The notes: generated by a model from the letters alone, not told the origin. A stretch of 64,000 nucleotides of DNA from Enterococcus gallinarum NBRC 100675 (GCF_001544275.1 NZ_BCQE01000009.1:1-64000), one strand, 5' to 3'. Shown: positions 51,003-60,374, counted from the first letter of the stretch. A program made the numbers and translations.

Positions 51003-51728
51003 ATGGAATCTGAAAAGTGTTATGCCAAAATGCAAGATGGCTCGGTCCTTTACTATGAGAAAATTGGAAAAGGCAAGCCATTATTCTTATTGCATGGCAA
51101 TGGCGGGAGCAGTGCTTACTTTGCTAATCAGGTAGCTGAATTAAGTCAGAAGCATCAGCTGTACTTGATAGACAGCCGTGGGCATGGCAAATCAACGAAT
51201 ACCCGCAAAAAAATTGATTTTTTCTTGATGGCTGATGACTTGTATGCCATTATTCAAAAAGAACACCTGTCAAAGGTAGCTCTTCTAGGATTTAGTGATG
51301 GCGCAAATTTAGCTATGGTGTTTTGCTTTAAATATCCGGAATTAGTGAGTTGTCTGATTTTAAATTCCGGCAATACGGATCCTAAAGGGGTTCGGCTGTT
51401 TGCACGGATCGGCAGTCTGATCCAATATGCAGTCGTTTGGCTTTGCGCGCCTTTCGACAAAGGCATGCGTGGTTTTTTACCGATTCTTGCACTACTCTTT
51501 CGTAACATCGGTTTATCAGCCACCGATTTAAAAAAAATTTCTGTCCCAACACTGATTTTGGTAGGAAAAAGAGATTCAATCAAATTGTCTCATTCATTTT
51601 ATTTAGCCAATCATATTCCGAATGCCAATTTCATGGTAGTAAAGGGACAAGGACATAGTTTTGCTCGCAAAAATCCAAATATATTCAATCAGAAAGTTCT
51701 TTCTTTCTTAGATAAGGTGGGACAATAA
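51003..51728 (+). CDS. Alpha/beta hydrolase
   Basis: The protein has 241 residues starting at ATG 51003 behind GTAGGTG. The oxyanion region is LFLLHGNGGSS, the nucleophile elbow ALLGFSDGANLAM (Gly-Phe-Ser-Asp-Gly), the likely acid is in LILVGKRDSI and the His in VKGQGHSFARK. It ends one base before mprF starts, so the two genes form one transcript. The substrate is unknown. Confidence 0.88.
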   Translation: MESEKCYAKMQDGSVLYYEKIGKGKPLFLLHGNGGSSAYFANQVAELSQKHQLYLIDSRGHGKSTNTRKKIDFFLMADDLYAIIQKEHLSKVALLGFSDGANLAMVFCFKYPELVSCLILNSGNTDPKGVRLFARIGSLIQYAVVWLCAPFDKGMRGFLPILALLFRNIGLSATDLKKISVPTLILVGKRDSIKLSHSFYLANHIPNANFMVVKGQGHSFARKNPNIFNQKVLSFLDKVGQ

Positions 51729-51729
51729 A

Positions 51730-54276
51730 ATGAAACTTTTTACATGGATTCGTAACCATCTCTCCTTGTTCAAAGGACTCTTTTTGATCGCTGTAGCAGT
51801 GATCGTTTTAGGTGAATTGCTTTCCTTAAGCAAGACGATCTCCGTCGATCAATTGACGACACTGTTTTCCGAATTAGCGGTTTGGCGCGTTGCATTGATG
51901 CTTTTGATTAGTTTGCTTTGTATTGCGCCAATGATTGGTTATGACATTATCTTAAATCGACTCTTAGGACAAAAGCTTTCTGCCCGTTATTTAAGTGAAA
52001 CAAGCTGGATCATCAATACAATGAATAATCTTGTAGGATTCGGCGGTTTTATCAGCATTGGTCTTCGCTCCGAATTCTATGGCAAAGAAAAAAATGGCAA
52101 AGATGTTGCTCAAGCAATTTCGAAAATTTTTATTTATCTGATGTCTGGGTTATCGCTTTTATCATTACTGGCATTAGGGTTCGTCGTCTTTGGACCAACA
52201 ACTGATTATCTGCAACAATATTGGATTTGGCTATTGGGAGGAAGTTTGTACTTTCCAGTGGTCTATGTCTTAAGTTTGTCGAAGAAGAATGGCTATTTAG
52301 GCGGTCTGACCCCTTCTGACCGCGGTCAACTGATTTTGGTTTCATTATTGGAATGGGTAGGGGTATTTACAGCCTTTATCACCACCGGTATGCTGATGGG
52401 GATCACTGTGGATATTTTTCAAATACTGCCATTATTTATTGCTGCATCTGTGATAGGGATCGTATCAATGATTCCTGGAGAATTAGGAACCTTTGATGTC
52501 ATGATGATCATGGGAATGGGTTCATTGAATATTCCCCGAGAAAGCGTCGTAGCGTGGCTTCTGCTATTCCGGCTATTCTATTACATCATTCCGTTTTTGA
52601 TTGGGGTGCTTTTGTTCTCTAAAAATGTCAGTGTAACGCTCAACACACGCTTTTCTGGTATTCCTAAAGGATTGCTTTTAGAAGTATTCCATAAGATTGA
52701 AGTACTGTTGCTCTATTTGACTGGTACGATGCTGGTTTTGTCAGCAACTATTCCGGAAGCATTCGACCATATTCAGTGGTTGGCCCATCTTAATCCGATA
52801 CGGTTGAATTTTGTCATGCAATACCCAAGTATTTTCTTAGGCTATCTTTTCATCATTGCTGGTCGTGGGGTTTCAGCTCGTGTTTCGCGCGCTTATTTTC
52901 CAACATTGCTGTTGATCACAGCAACGATCGGCTATGCGGTCTTAGCCGGTTTCCGCTTTTCAACCATGTGTTTCTTGCTCTTCTTATTGGCGATTATGGT
53001 CCTTTCCAAAAGTGAACTATTTCGTAAGCAACTGGTTTATTCTTGGGAATGGCTGACGATCGATGGCCTTTTGATGGGATCTTTGACTGTCCTTTATGTA
53101 ATTATTGGGGTCTATAACATGCCCCATTTAAATCGTCATCCCGCCCATCGTTCCATTGATTTTCTTTTGTTTCCTTCTGAAAAGTTATGGTTGCAAGGCT
53201 TTCTGGCTATCATGATCGTCGCTATCGCGGTCTTGCTTTTCTCACGCTATTTAATGGGACCCAAACATCAAATTGGACAGAGACCTGAGAATGAAAAAAT
53301 CTTGACTCTTTTAGAGACCTACGGTGGTACTAGTGATAGCCATCTTGTATTTTTGAAAGATAAAGAAGTCTATTTCTATCCGAACGAGACCGATCCTACC
53401 GTCTTTTTCCAGTTTACGACCTATAACAATAAATGTTTGGTCATGGGGGACCCAGCTGGTAAACAAGAGGATTTTGCTGCTGCACTAGAAGCCTTTATCA
53501 CAGAAATGGATCAGTGGAATTATTTGCCTGTCTTCTATGAAAGTAGTGAAGAAATGGTCATGCTTCTTCATGAATTCGGCTATGATTTCATCAAATTTGG
53601 TGAGAAAGCCTTCGTGGACCTGCAGAATTTCACCTTGTCTGGCAAAAAAATGAAGGGTCAACGGGCATTAAACAACAAAATCAATAAAGAAGGCTTTACT
53701 TTCGATGTCCTACAACCACCGTACAATGCAGAAACATTTGCCAAGTTACGAGATATTTCTGATCGCTGGCTAGATGGACGCAAAGAGAAAGGTTTCTCAT
53801 TAGGATTTTTCTCCGAAGATTACTTGAGCACCGCCCCAATCGCTGTCGTCAAGAATCAACAACAAGAAATCGTAGCATTTGCTTCTTTTATGCCTACTTA
53901 TCAGACAGGTTGCGGGTCGATCGACTTAATGCGACATGATCCTGAAAAAGCACCTAATGGCACAATGGACTTTTTGTTCATCAATCTCTTCGATTATTTT
54001 AAAAACCAAGGATTCGAACAGTTCGACTTAGGGATGGCTCCGCTGGCGAATGTGGGGACGTTCAGAAGCAGCTTCATTCAAGAACGGATCGCCTATTTGA
54101 TCTATAACTTTGGTTCTCACTTTTATTCTTTTGAGGGATTGCGGGAGTATAAGAGCAAGTATGCAGCTAATTGGTCTCCTCGTTATATTCTCTATTCCAG
54201 AGATAGTTGGATCGGTTATGTGATGATCGCATTGTTGATAGTAGACAATCGAACTATTACTACTTCTTCTCTTTAG
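51730..54276 (+). CDS. mprF: Phosphatidylglycerol lysyltransferase/flippase
   Basis: The protein has 848 residues, with about 13 helices in residues 1-500 (flippase and synthase membrane part). A C-terminal cytosolic GNAT-like domain has TDPTVFFQFTTYNNKCLVMGDPAGKQEDF, RALNNKINKEGFTF, GSIDLMRHDPEKAPNGTMDFLF and FEQFDLGMAPLANVG. MprF transfers Lys (or other residues) from tRNA to phosphatidylglycerol and moves the product to the outer leaflet. That lowers surface negative charge and sensitivity to cationic peptides. It is downstream of the hydrolase and followed by a strong hairpin. Confidence 0.95.
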   Translation: MKLFTWIRNHLSLFKGLFLIAVAVIVLGELLSLSKTISVDQLTTLFSELAVWRVALMLLISLLCIAPMIGYDIILNRLLGQKLSARYLSETSWIINTMNNLVGFGGFISIGLRSEFYGKEKNGKDVAQAISKIFIYLMSGLSLLSLLALGFVVFGPTTDYLQQYWIWLLGGSLYFPVVYVLSLSKKNGYLGGLTPSDRGQLILVSLLEWVGVFTAFITTGMLMGITVDIFQILPLFIAASVIGIVSMIPGELGTFDVMMIMGMGSLNIPRESVVAWLLLFRLFYYIIPFLIGVLLFSKNVSVTLNTRFSGIPKGLLLEVFHKIEVLLLYLTGTMLVLSATIPEAFDHIQWLAHLNPIRLNFVMQYPSIFLGYLFIIAGRGVSARVSRAYFPTLLLITATIGYAVLAGFRFSTMCFLLFLLAIMVLSKSELFRKQLVYSWEWLTIDGLLMGSLTVLYVIIGVYNMPHLNRHPAHRSIDFLLFPSEKLWLQGFLAIMIVAIAVLLFSRYLMGPKHQIGQRPENEKILTLLETYGGTSDSHLVFLKDKEVYFYPNETDPTVFFQFTTYNNKCLVMGDPAGKQEDFAAALEAFITEMDQWNYLPVFYESSEEMVMLLHEFGYDFIKFGEKAFVDLQNFTLSGKKMKGQRALNNKINKEGFTFDVLQPPYNAETFAKLRDISDRWLDGRKEKGFSLGFFSEDYLSTAPIAVVKNQQQEIVAFASFMPTYQTGCGSIDLMRHDPEKAPNGTMDFLFINLFDYFKNQGFEQFDLGMAPLANVGTFRSSFIQERIAYLIYNFGSHFYSFEGLREYKSKYAANWSPRYILYSRDSWIGYVMIALLIVDNRTITTSSL

Positions 54277-54352
54277 GATAAAAAAAGACTGCGCCACAAG
54301 TACCAATAAGACAACAACTATCCGATAATCAAACTATTGTTCAACAAATCAA

Positions 54353-54398
54353 AAATGAGCTCCACCCATGTTTATCAAATAATGGGTGGAGCTCATTT
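54353..54398. terminator. Strong bidirectional terminator
   Basis: The arms 54353-54369 (AAATGAGCTCCACCCAT) and 54382-54398 pair perfectly over 17 bp around a 12-nt loop. It lies between the + mprF and the convergent SPFH gene. Confidence 0.9.
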
Positions 54399-54422
54399 AT
54401 GTTGGTTGATTCAGTTAGTTTG

Positions 54423-55379
54423 TTATTCGCTGGTTTTGTCTGTTTGTTCCCAGAGTTGTTTCACAACTGGAATATTGCCTAATTCTGTCATGTTTGATGG
54501 TAGAATGACTGTATTCGTCTTACTGTTGACAATATCTTTAAAAGCTTCAATGCCCAAGTAAGAGAGTGAACGTTCGTCTAATTGACTTTCTTTGATTGCT
54601 TCATTGATGGCTAAGATCCGTTTACGTTCTGCTTCAGTAATTTTAGCAATTCGTTCTGCTTCGGCGTCTGCATCGATCCGTACACGTTTAGCACGAGCTT
54701 CCGCATCAATCTGAGTTTGTTCCGCTCTGGCTTGGGCATCGATCGTCATTTGAGAAGCTTTGGCTTCCGCACTTAAGACAGCAGAAGATTTCTCCCCTTG
54801 TGCCCGCGTGATCATGGATTCTTTATCCCGTGAAGCAGTGATCAGTTTGTTCATTGATTCAATGATTTCTTGCGAAACTTTGATTTCACCAATATTGATT
54901 CGGTCGATCGCCAACCCGTACCCCGCTGTGATATCTTTAATGGAAGTAAACAACGCTACGTTGATTTCTTCTGTTCCGTTGAGAACTTCATTTAGATCCA
55001 TTTTCCCAATGATTCCTCGCAAATTGGATTGCGCATCTTGGATCATAGAAACCACCGAGTTTTCATTATCATAAACAAACGCACGGACATCTGTGACATG
55101 GTATTTGATGGCTTCATCAATTTGAACGATAACATTATCCTTCGTGATAGCACTTTGTGGTTCAATTTCTAAAGGAATCTGTTTAAGTGATACTCGTTCT
55201 CTGACTGTATATAAAATAGGGACTAAAAAGTGCAGACCTGGTTCAAGTGTCTTAACATACTTCCCAAAACTCTCAACTACTTTTACTTCCCCTTGTCGAA
55301 CGATAACAGCAGTGCTTGCCAACAGCCAAATCACGATCGCTATGACAAGAACGATTAAGATAATTTGTACGATGATCAT
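54423..55379 (-). CDS. SPFH/stomatin-like membrane-scaffold protein
   Basis: The protein has 318 residues. One N-terminal helix (2-25) is followed by the SPFH core EVKVVESFGKYVKTLEPGLHFLVPIL and a coiled-coil region rich in Ala, Glu, Arg (ARAEQTQIDAEARAKRVRIDADAEAERIAKI). It resembles the stomatin/QmcA group that organises membrane domains and binds membrane proteases. The start overlaps the upstream 80-aa gene by 4 nt. NfeD, a frequent partner, is not present. Confidence 0.92.
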   Translation of the reverse strand: MIIVQIILIVLVIAIVIWLLASTAVIVRQGEVKVVESFGKYVKTLEPGLHFLVPILYTVRERVSLKQIPLEIEPQSAITKDNVIVQIDEAIKYHVTDVRAFVYDNENSVVSMIQDAQSNLRGIIGKMDLNEVLNGTEEINVALFTSIKDITAGYGLAIDRINIGEIKVSQEIIESMNKLITASRDKESMITRAQGEKSSAVLSAEAKASQMTIDAQARAEQTQIDAEARAKRVRIDADAEAERIAKITEAERKRILAINEAIKESQLDERSLSYLGIEAFKDIVNSKTNTVILPSNMTELGNIPVVKQLWEQTDKTSE

Positions 55380-55618
55380 TGAATATACCCTCTTCCATTT
55401 TCAAATAATGTATTGTTCACTTGTGTCAGCAAGATCCCATTTTCAACGCCGATGATCTCCAGCATCACATTCTCTGCTGGAATACCGGCAACAACCCGAT
55501 ATTCAGTATACGTACCAAAGATTCGAATGAATCCGGCATAATGATCTGTCGCGGAACGAAAATATTTCCCGACTGCGCGGTTTTCCATATATTCTACGAT
55601 TTTAGTCACCCTCTTCAC
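55376..55618 (-). CDS. Small hypothetical protein coupled to the SPFH gene
   Basis: Up to 80 residues; the start is uncertain. GTG at 55616-55618 has no clear site, and a GTG three codons on has AAGAGG directly against it. The sequence is beta-rich: AGFIRIFGTYTEYRVVAGIPAENVMLEIIGVENGILLTQVNNTLF. It overlaps the SPFH gene by 4 nt, so a shared role is likely. No family is recognised. Confidence 0.55.
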   Translation of the reverse strand: MKRVTKIVEYMENRAVGKYFRSATDHYAGFIRIFGTYTEYRVVAGIPAENVMLEIIGVENGILLTQVNNTLFENGRGYIQ

Positions 55619-55763
55619 TAACCAACTATCCCTAGATTCTGTGCTATCATCATATCATGTTTTGCCTTGTTACACAGTAATTATTTAAACTTTTACTTTC
55701 AATTTAATGTAAAAACAAGTAAAAATAAAAAAAACTGTTTTTGCAAGCAACTTATTTGCTTTT

Positions 55764-55793
55764 CACAATTGAATTGCACACAATCTAATTGTA
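55764..55793. promoter_or_regulatory. Two adjacent OhrR boxes
   Basis: CACAATTGAATTGCA (55764-55778) and CACAATCTAATTGTA (55779-55793) sit end to end. Each resembles the OhrR operator TACAATT-N-AATTGTA. They lie 30 bp before the ohr start, and an ohrR-like gene follows ohr. Derepression on organic peroxide is the known mechanism. Confidence 0.75.
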
Positions 55794-55822
55794 CAAAATC
55801 AAAAAAACAGGAGTGAAGATAG

Positions 55823-56233
55823 ATGAAAAAAATGTATTCTACAAAGATGATTAATACAGGTGGCCGTTCAGGAGAAGTTCATAGTCCTGATCATTCCTTC
55901 GAATTATCCATCGCAGCACCTGGTAAACGGGTCGAAAATGCCACTAACCCAGAACAACTTTTTGCCGCTGGTTTTAGTGCTTGTTTCAACAGTGCTCTTG
56001 AACTTGTAAAGCAAAGTAAAGGAATTGATGGCGCATCAACCGTAAGTGCACAAGTTTCACTTTATGCCGAAAATGAAAGTAGTTTTGTTTTAGGAGTAGA
56101 GATTGAAGGATTCGTAGAAGGTCTTTCATTAGATGAAACACAAGAATTACTAGAAATTGCTCATACCGTATGTCCTTATTCAAAAGCAACAGCCGGCAAT
56201 ATTGAAGTAACCGTCAAAGCTGTTAGTGAGTAG
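55823..56233 (+). CDS. ohr: Organic hydroperoxide resistance protein
   Basis: The protein has 136 residues, standard Ohr length. The redox cysteines are in AAGFSACFNSALELV and HTVCPYSKATAGN, the family pattern for thiol-dependent peroxidases, and the Arg near KRVENATNPEQLFA is also conserved. It reduces organic hydroperoxides with lipoyl cofactors. It is preceded by OhrR boxes and followed by its regulator. Confidence 0.95.
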   Translation: MKKMYSTKMINTGGRSGEVHSPDHSFELSIAAPGKRVENATNPEQLFAAGFSACFNSALELVKQSKGIDGASTVSAQVSLYAENESSFVLGVEIEGFVEGLSLDETQELLEIAHTVCPYSKATAGNIEVTVKAVSE

Positions 56234-56290
56234 ACTTTCCGATACAAAAAAGCTATGATAAGAAGCGTCAGTATAAAAAGGAGTGAGGAC

Positions 56291-56722
56291 ATGAATGACT
56301 TAGCACTTGAAAACCAACTATGTTTTCCTCTATACGCCGCTTCGAAAGAAATTATCAAGCATTATAAAGGATTACTGGACCCTCTGGACTTGACCTATAC
56401 GCAATATCTCGTGATGCTCGTCTTATGGGAGCAAGGAACATTGACAGTAAAAGAATTGGGCGATTCTCTGTGTCTGGATTCTGGAACATTGACTCCGGTT
56501 TTAAAGAAACTCGAAATGAAAGGCTATCTTTCAAGAACTCGCAATCAAGAGGACGAACGTTCTTTAAATGTATCATTGACAGAAAAAGGGCAGCTGCTCC
56601 ATGATTCTGCAACGAATATTCCCAGTAAAGTCAAAGACTTCCTGCCATTGTCTCCTACAGAACTAGCTGATCTGCATCGCTTGACGACAAAAATGCTGCA
56701 TCAGTTTCAGAAAACTATCTAA
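56291..56722 (+). CDS. ohrR: MarR-family organic-peroxide sensor, OhrR-type
   Basis: The protein has 143 residues starting at ATG 56291, preceded by GGAGTGAGG. It has the MarR winged helix (LTVKELGDSLCLDSGTLTPVLKKLEMKGYLSRTRNQEDERSLNVSLTEKG). The reactive Cys is in ENQLCFPLYAASKEII near the N-terminus, as in B. subtilis OhrR. It represses ohr from the adjacent boxes and loses DNA affinity when the Cys is oxidised. Confidence 0.93.
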   Translation: MNDLALENQLCFPLYAASKEIIKHYKGLLDPLDLTYTQYLVMLVLWEQGTLTVKELGDSLCLDSGTLTPVLKKLEMKGYLSRTRNQEDERSLNVSLTEKGQLLHDSATNIPSKVKDFLPLSPTELADLHRLTTKMLHQFQKTI

Positions 56723-56808
56723 AAAAAAGATCCGACTTACAGGATTGCACGAAACGTTAGCTGAAAAACTAACTTCTTAAGCGCAGTCCATAAGTCAGAT
56801 CTTTTTTT
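56721..56808. terminator. Bidirectional terminator after ohrR
   Basis: The 5' arm AAAAAAAGATC followed by GACTTA (56722-56741 region) pairs with TAAGTC and AGATCTTTTTTT (56790-56808), with a loop of about 45 nt that has its own small hairpin. It lies between the convergent genes. Confidence 0.7.
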
Positions 56809-56833
56809 GTTGGCTCTCTTTGAACAAGCAAGA

Positions 56834-57211
56834 TCACTGATGGTCTTTTGGCATTGAAAGCTCTTGTTTTCTGGCAGTAATTTTGTCCATTAACATCGCT
56901 AACTGCTTTTCTTCTAGATGACCAATCGCCACCTGAAGCATAGCAAAAATCTGATCTTGATTAAGAATCGACTGCAGTACTTCTAATTCAGTCACTTTAG
57001 GTTGAAAACGACGTGCTAAAACCGAACCGCTCATTTTGATGCTCGCAACTTCCAGTATGCCTTTATTGACTAATTTTCTGATGACTGATAACGAAGTGTT
57101 GCGATTCAAGTTAAAACGTTCACTAAAATCACTGCAACATAGTGGTTCCTGAGCATTCCAAAAACAAATCAGAATCTCCCACTCTTTTTTTGAAAAATTC
57201 AAATAATCCAT
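56834..57211 (-). CDS. BlaI/MecI/CopY-like regulator
   Basis: The protein has 125 residues starting at ATG 57209-57211, 6 nt after AAAGGGG. The winged-helix region reads FSKKEWEILICFWNAQEPLCCSDFSERFNLNRNTSLSVIRKLVNKGILEV, close to penicillinase-repressor type regulators but with a degenerate WxW start. The C-terminal helices would dimerise. No sensor protease or beta-lactamase gene is near, so the signal is unknown. Confidence 0.75.
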   Translation of the reverse strand: MDYLNFSKKEWEILICFWNAQEPLCCSDFSERFNLNRNTSLSVIRKLVNKGILEVASIKMSGSVLARRFQPKVTELEVLQSILNQDQIFAMLQVAIGHLEEKQLAMLMDKITARKQELSMPKDHQ

Positions 57212-57404
57212 ATATGCCCCTTTCTCTTTACTCATTCCATGAACAATGTTCCATAGCTGATTTCCTGAAACCAGTCTCACTGTAACGCTGAATTGAAAAA
57301 TCTTTTTTCAGTTATTCTTCATTCATACATCAATAATAATCTATATTTGCCATTTTTACAAAATAATTTTATGATTATTGAATAAATATAGCGTAAATTT
57401 AAAC

Positions 57405-57438
57405 AAATAAACAGCCGACCACTGGTGCTGGTCGGCTG
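57405..57438 (-). terminator. Terminator for the 57463-57852 gene
   Basis: CAGCCGACCA (57412-57421) and TGGTCGGCTG (57429-57438) form a 10-bp stem. On the minus strand it is followed by T-rich TTTATTT (57405-57411). Confidence 0.8.
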
Positions 57439-57462
57439 CTCCTTGCGATTTTAGGAAATAAT

Positions 57463-57852
57463 TTATTTGATATTGAAGATAAGGCTTTCATGTTCCTGAT
57501 CTTTCAAAGAATAACCGCAAGATTCTTTATTTAAATGAGTATAATCGGTTTCGATCATTTGGATGATTTCTTCTTCTGTCAAGAATTCATCTCTTACTAG
57601 AATCAATGAGTTCAATAAAACAAACCGTGAATCATACCCAAGTATTTCTGGAAAAAGTTCCCAAAAGTTTGAACCATCTATTTGTTGAACAGTACATTTG
57701 AAAGAATCAATCAATTGGTGGATGTAAGCATATACCTTAGGGTACTCTACTTCCACAAGGTCAAGGACCTCTTTATCGATCACTTTCTCCAAATAGTCAG
57801 CTGTTTCTTTATAGAGCATTAAATCAATCACGCGAATTACCAATCCTTTCAT
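57463..57852 (-). CDS. Hypothetical protein, 129 aa
   Basis: The protein is acidic and mostly helical with segments such as ETADYLEKVIDKEVLDLVEVEYPKVYAYIHQLIDSF and FVLLNSLILVRDEFLTEEEIIQMIE. There are no membrane helices and no known motif. The start is not certain; an AAAGGA-type site (GAAAGGATTGG) precedes MKGLV. It is monocistronic, with an unusual inverted-repeat promoter region upstream. Family unknown. Confidence 0.65.
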   Translation of the reverse strand: MKGLVIRVIDLMLYKETADYLEKVIDKEVLDLVEVEYPKVYAYIHQLIDSFKCTVQQIDGSNFWELFPEILGYDSRFVLLNSLILVRDEFLTEEEIIQMIETDYTHLNKESCGYSLKDQEHESLIFNIK

Positions 57853-57910
57853 GCGGACAGTTCACAGTCAATCTACTGAAACTTCCTACGTATATATATA
57901 TCATAAAATC

Positions 57911-58017
57911 GGCTAAAATTATTCTCATTTTGAGGGAATAACGAAGAAAAAAATGAGAATAACATCACAAAGTATGAGTGAAACTGAGATTTACTCAACA
58001 AAACAATGATTTTAGCC
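57911..58017. repeat. Nested inverted repeats in the gap 57853-58208
   Basis: Outer arms GGCTAAAAT (57911-57919) and ATTTTAGCC (58009-58017) enclose TTATTCTCATTT (57919-57930) and AAATGAGAATAA (57951-57962). Both pairs are perfect. The TTATTCTCA half sites resemble Fur/PerR-type or phage-type operators, but the spacing is not canonical. A + strand ribosome-like site (AAAGGAGG) at about 58058-58065 leads to no gene. The remainder of the gap, to 58208, shows nothing else. It may control the 129-aa gene (minus strand). Confidence 0.55.
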
Positions 58018-58208
58018 AAGATAAATTTGTTATATATAACGGTAGTATTATTAAAAAAAAGGAGGATTTTTAAGGACCTGCTTTAAGAATCAAAAAGGCC
58101 CGTAACTTATAAGGCAAACATAGCCAGATAATCTAAGTGTCTTGCATCTGCTATCACAAAAATCACAGTTATCGGGTTTGTTTGCTCTTAGTCACGGACC
58201 TACACCTA

Positions 58209-60041
58209 TTAATGTGCCTGATGATTGACTGAAAGAGATGATGCTGTGCTAGTTGAATGATCATTCTTAGCACGAAGCGCAGATAGAATGGATACTGTAT
58301 CGATCACTTCTTGTAACAAAGCGCCAAACAATGCTGGGATAACGCCCGTGCTGGCAATCAACATTAAAACGATACAAATGAAGATTCCTAGCAATACGGA
58401 TTGGCGGGCGATTCTCATCGTGTCTTGAGAAATCTGTACGGCTTGAGAGACCTTGCTGAGATCATCTTGTAGTATTACCGCATCTGCTGCTTCCGTTGCA
58501 GCACTAGTACCATGGGCTCCCATAGCGATGCCTATATCAGCAGCTGCTAAAGCTGGGGCATCATTAACCCCATCCCCTACCATGATGATTGGGCGTTCAG
58601 CTGGTTCTGTTTCTTTTATAACGGCAATTTTTTTTGCCGGCAAGCAGTCTGCTAGAACGGTTTCGATCCCTGCTTCAGCTGCGATCTTCTGAGCAACGAA
58701 TGCTTGGTCACCTGTCAACATGATCGTCTTTTTCAATCCTTGATGACGCAACTGCTCAACCGTTTGTTTGGCTTCCTTACGTAATGTATCTTCAAAAAAG
58801 ATCGTTCCTATCCATTGGTCATCTTTCCCAACACAAACATTGGTTTTCGCTTCATCTACACCAACTGCTCCAACAAATTCGGGTTTACCGATTTTGATCT
58901 TGTGTCCAGCAACTGTTGCTTCGATCCCTTGCCCTACCACTTCTTTCAAGTTGGTGACTGGCAGCAAAGTCAGCTTTCGTTCCATAGCAGAAGCAACCAG
59001 AGAGCGGGCAAGAATATGAGTGGAATCCTGCTCAGCACTAGCTGCAATGCGCAGAAGCTCTTCGACCGATAGTTGATCATCGCACACTGTCATTTTCTCA
59101 ACGTGCAACTTTCCCTCTGTCAATGTGCCTGTTTTATCAAAAGCGATCGTCTTTGCTTTGGCTAATTTTTCGATCGTGGTACCATTTTTCATGACAATCC
59201 CATTGCGGCTAGAGCGACTCATGCCTGCTACTAAAGCCACTGGTGCTGCCAAAATTAATGGACAAGGTGACGCCACTACTAGGACTTCCGCAAAGCGGAC
59301 AGGATCTTTTGATACAAACCAAGCAATGCCTGCAATCACATAGGCTGCCAACGTAAATGGTACGGCATATTGATCCGCTAAACGAACAAAGCGCGCAGGT
59401 TTTGCTTCAGATTCTTTGACTAAACGAACAAGAATTTGATATTGGCTATCTGCTGCTTTTTTCGTCACTTCAAAAGTAATCGCAGTTTCCCCATTGACTG
59501 AGCCAGACATCAATTCATCACCAGGATTTTTCTCTATAGGTCGTGACTCACCAGTCAAGGATGATTCATCGACAAGGGTATTTCCTTCAGTGACACAGCC
59601 GTCTACGGGAACGATTTCTCCCGGGCGGACAATGACTAGATCACCAATAGCTAGTTCTTCAACCGGAACATCTTTTTTATCATTCAGCCGATGGGCTGTC
59701 TGTGGAGAACGCTGCAACAGTTGCCGAAGTTCTCGGCTAGCTTGTTTACTGGCGTATTCTTCCAGACTATCGCCGCCTGTCAGCATGATCAAAACCATCA
59801 AACTGGCCCAATATTCGCCAACAGCAAGTGTAGCAACAATGGCTGTGATCGCTAACAGATCCACGCCATATTTTCCTGAACGCAATGTTTGGATCATGTC
59901 GATCAACATCGTCAACGCTGTCAATCCGCCGATGATCGCGATCAAACCAAAAGCAATGGGAGGTCGGTCAAAGCCAAATTCAGCGATCAACGCCGCAGCT
60001 CCTACGCCGATGGCAATCAAAAATTTACTTAAACGATTCAT
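58209..60041 (-). CDS. P1B-4-like metal-transporting P-type ATPase
   Basis: The protein has 610 residues starting at ATG 60039-60041 behind GAGGTG. There is no N-terminal metal-binding domain. The TM metal motif is VVASPCPLILAAPVALVAG, i.e. Ser-Pro-Cys, the mark of the P1B-4 subgroup (Co, Fe or Zn efflux), instead of CPC. DKTGTLTEGKL is the phosphorylation loop, MVGDGVNDAPALAAADIGIAMGAHGTSAATEAADAVIL the hinge. It resembles PfeT/FrvA-type iron(II) exporters. The metal is an inference from the SPC motif. No regulator is adjacent. Confidence 0.88.
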   Translation of the reverse strand: MNRLSKFLIAIGVGAAALIAEFGFDRPPIAFGLIAIIGGLTALTMLIDMIQTLRSGKYGVDLLAITAIVATLAVGEYWASLMVLIMLTGGDSLEEYASKQASRELRQLLQRSPQTAHRLNDKKDVPVEELAIGDLVIVRPGEIVPVDGCVTEGNTLVDESSLTGESRPIEKNPGDELMSGSVNGETAITFEVTKKAADSQYQILVRLVKESEAKPARFVRLADQYAVPFTLAAYVIAGIAWFVSKDPVRFAEVLVVASPCPLILAAPVALVAGMSRSSRNGIVMKNGTTIEKLAKAKTIAFDKTGTLTEGKLHVEKMTVCDDQLSVEELLRIAASAEQDSTHILARSLVASAMERKLTLLPVTNLKEVVGQGIEATVAGHKIKIGKPEFVGAVGVDEAKTNVCVGKDDQWIGTIFFEDTLRKEAKQTVEQLRHQGLKKTIMLTGDQAFVAQKIAAEAGIETVLADCLPAKKIAVIKETEPAERPIIMVGDGVNDAPALAAADIGIAMGAHGTSAATEAADAVILQDDLSKVSQAVQISQDTMRIARQSVLLGIFICIVLMLIASTGVIPALFGALLQEVIDTVSILSALRAKNDHSTSTASSLSVNHQAH

Positions 60042-60374
60042 TTTATCCACCTCACCTTTCACCAAAAGCGTACCACTTGCAGGAATCAAATGAAACAAAA
60101 AACCGTTAAATGAGAAAGAGAATCGTTAACGCAGCAGGCTTTCAACCTGTTTTCAAAGTTCATCCGCCTCATTGTAGATAAACCTACTGCTGGTGTTTTA
60201 AGGTAGCACGTCAAATCTCCCGAATCATTCATATGCAAGAAAATAGTGTATCCGCGGTTACTGATTGCTTTGAGAGGAGAACAGCGTTATCTCGGACATA
60301 AACCCGTTGTCCATGTATAATTGATAGTAAGAGATTGATGAAACATCGATAAAATTGCAAAGGAGACGGATCAA
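60042..60374. other. Gap between the metal ATPase and a small + strand gene
   Basis: No gene. It holds the promoter regions of the divergent neighbours. An imperfect repeat GCAGCAGG/CCTACTGCTG spans about 60132-60194. I could not identify a clear Fur, PerR or Zur box. Confidence 0.3.
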
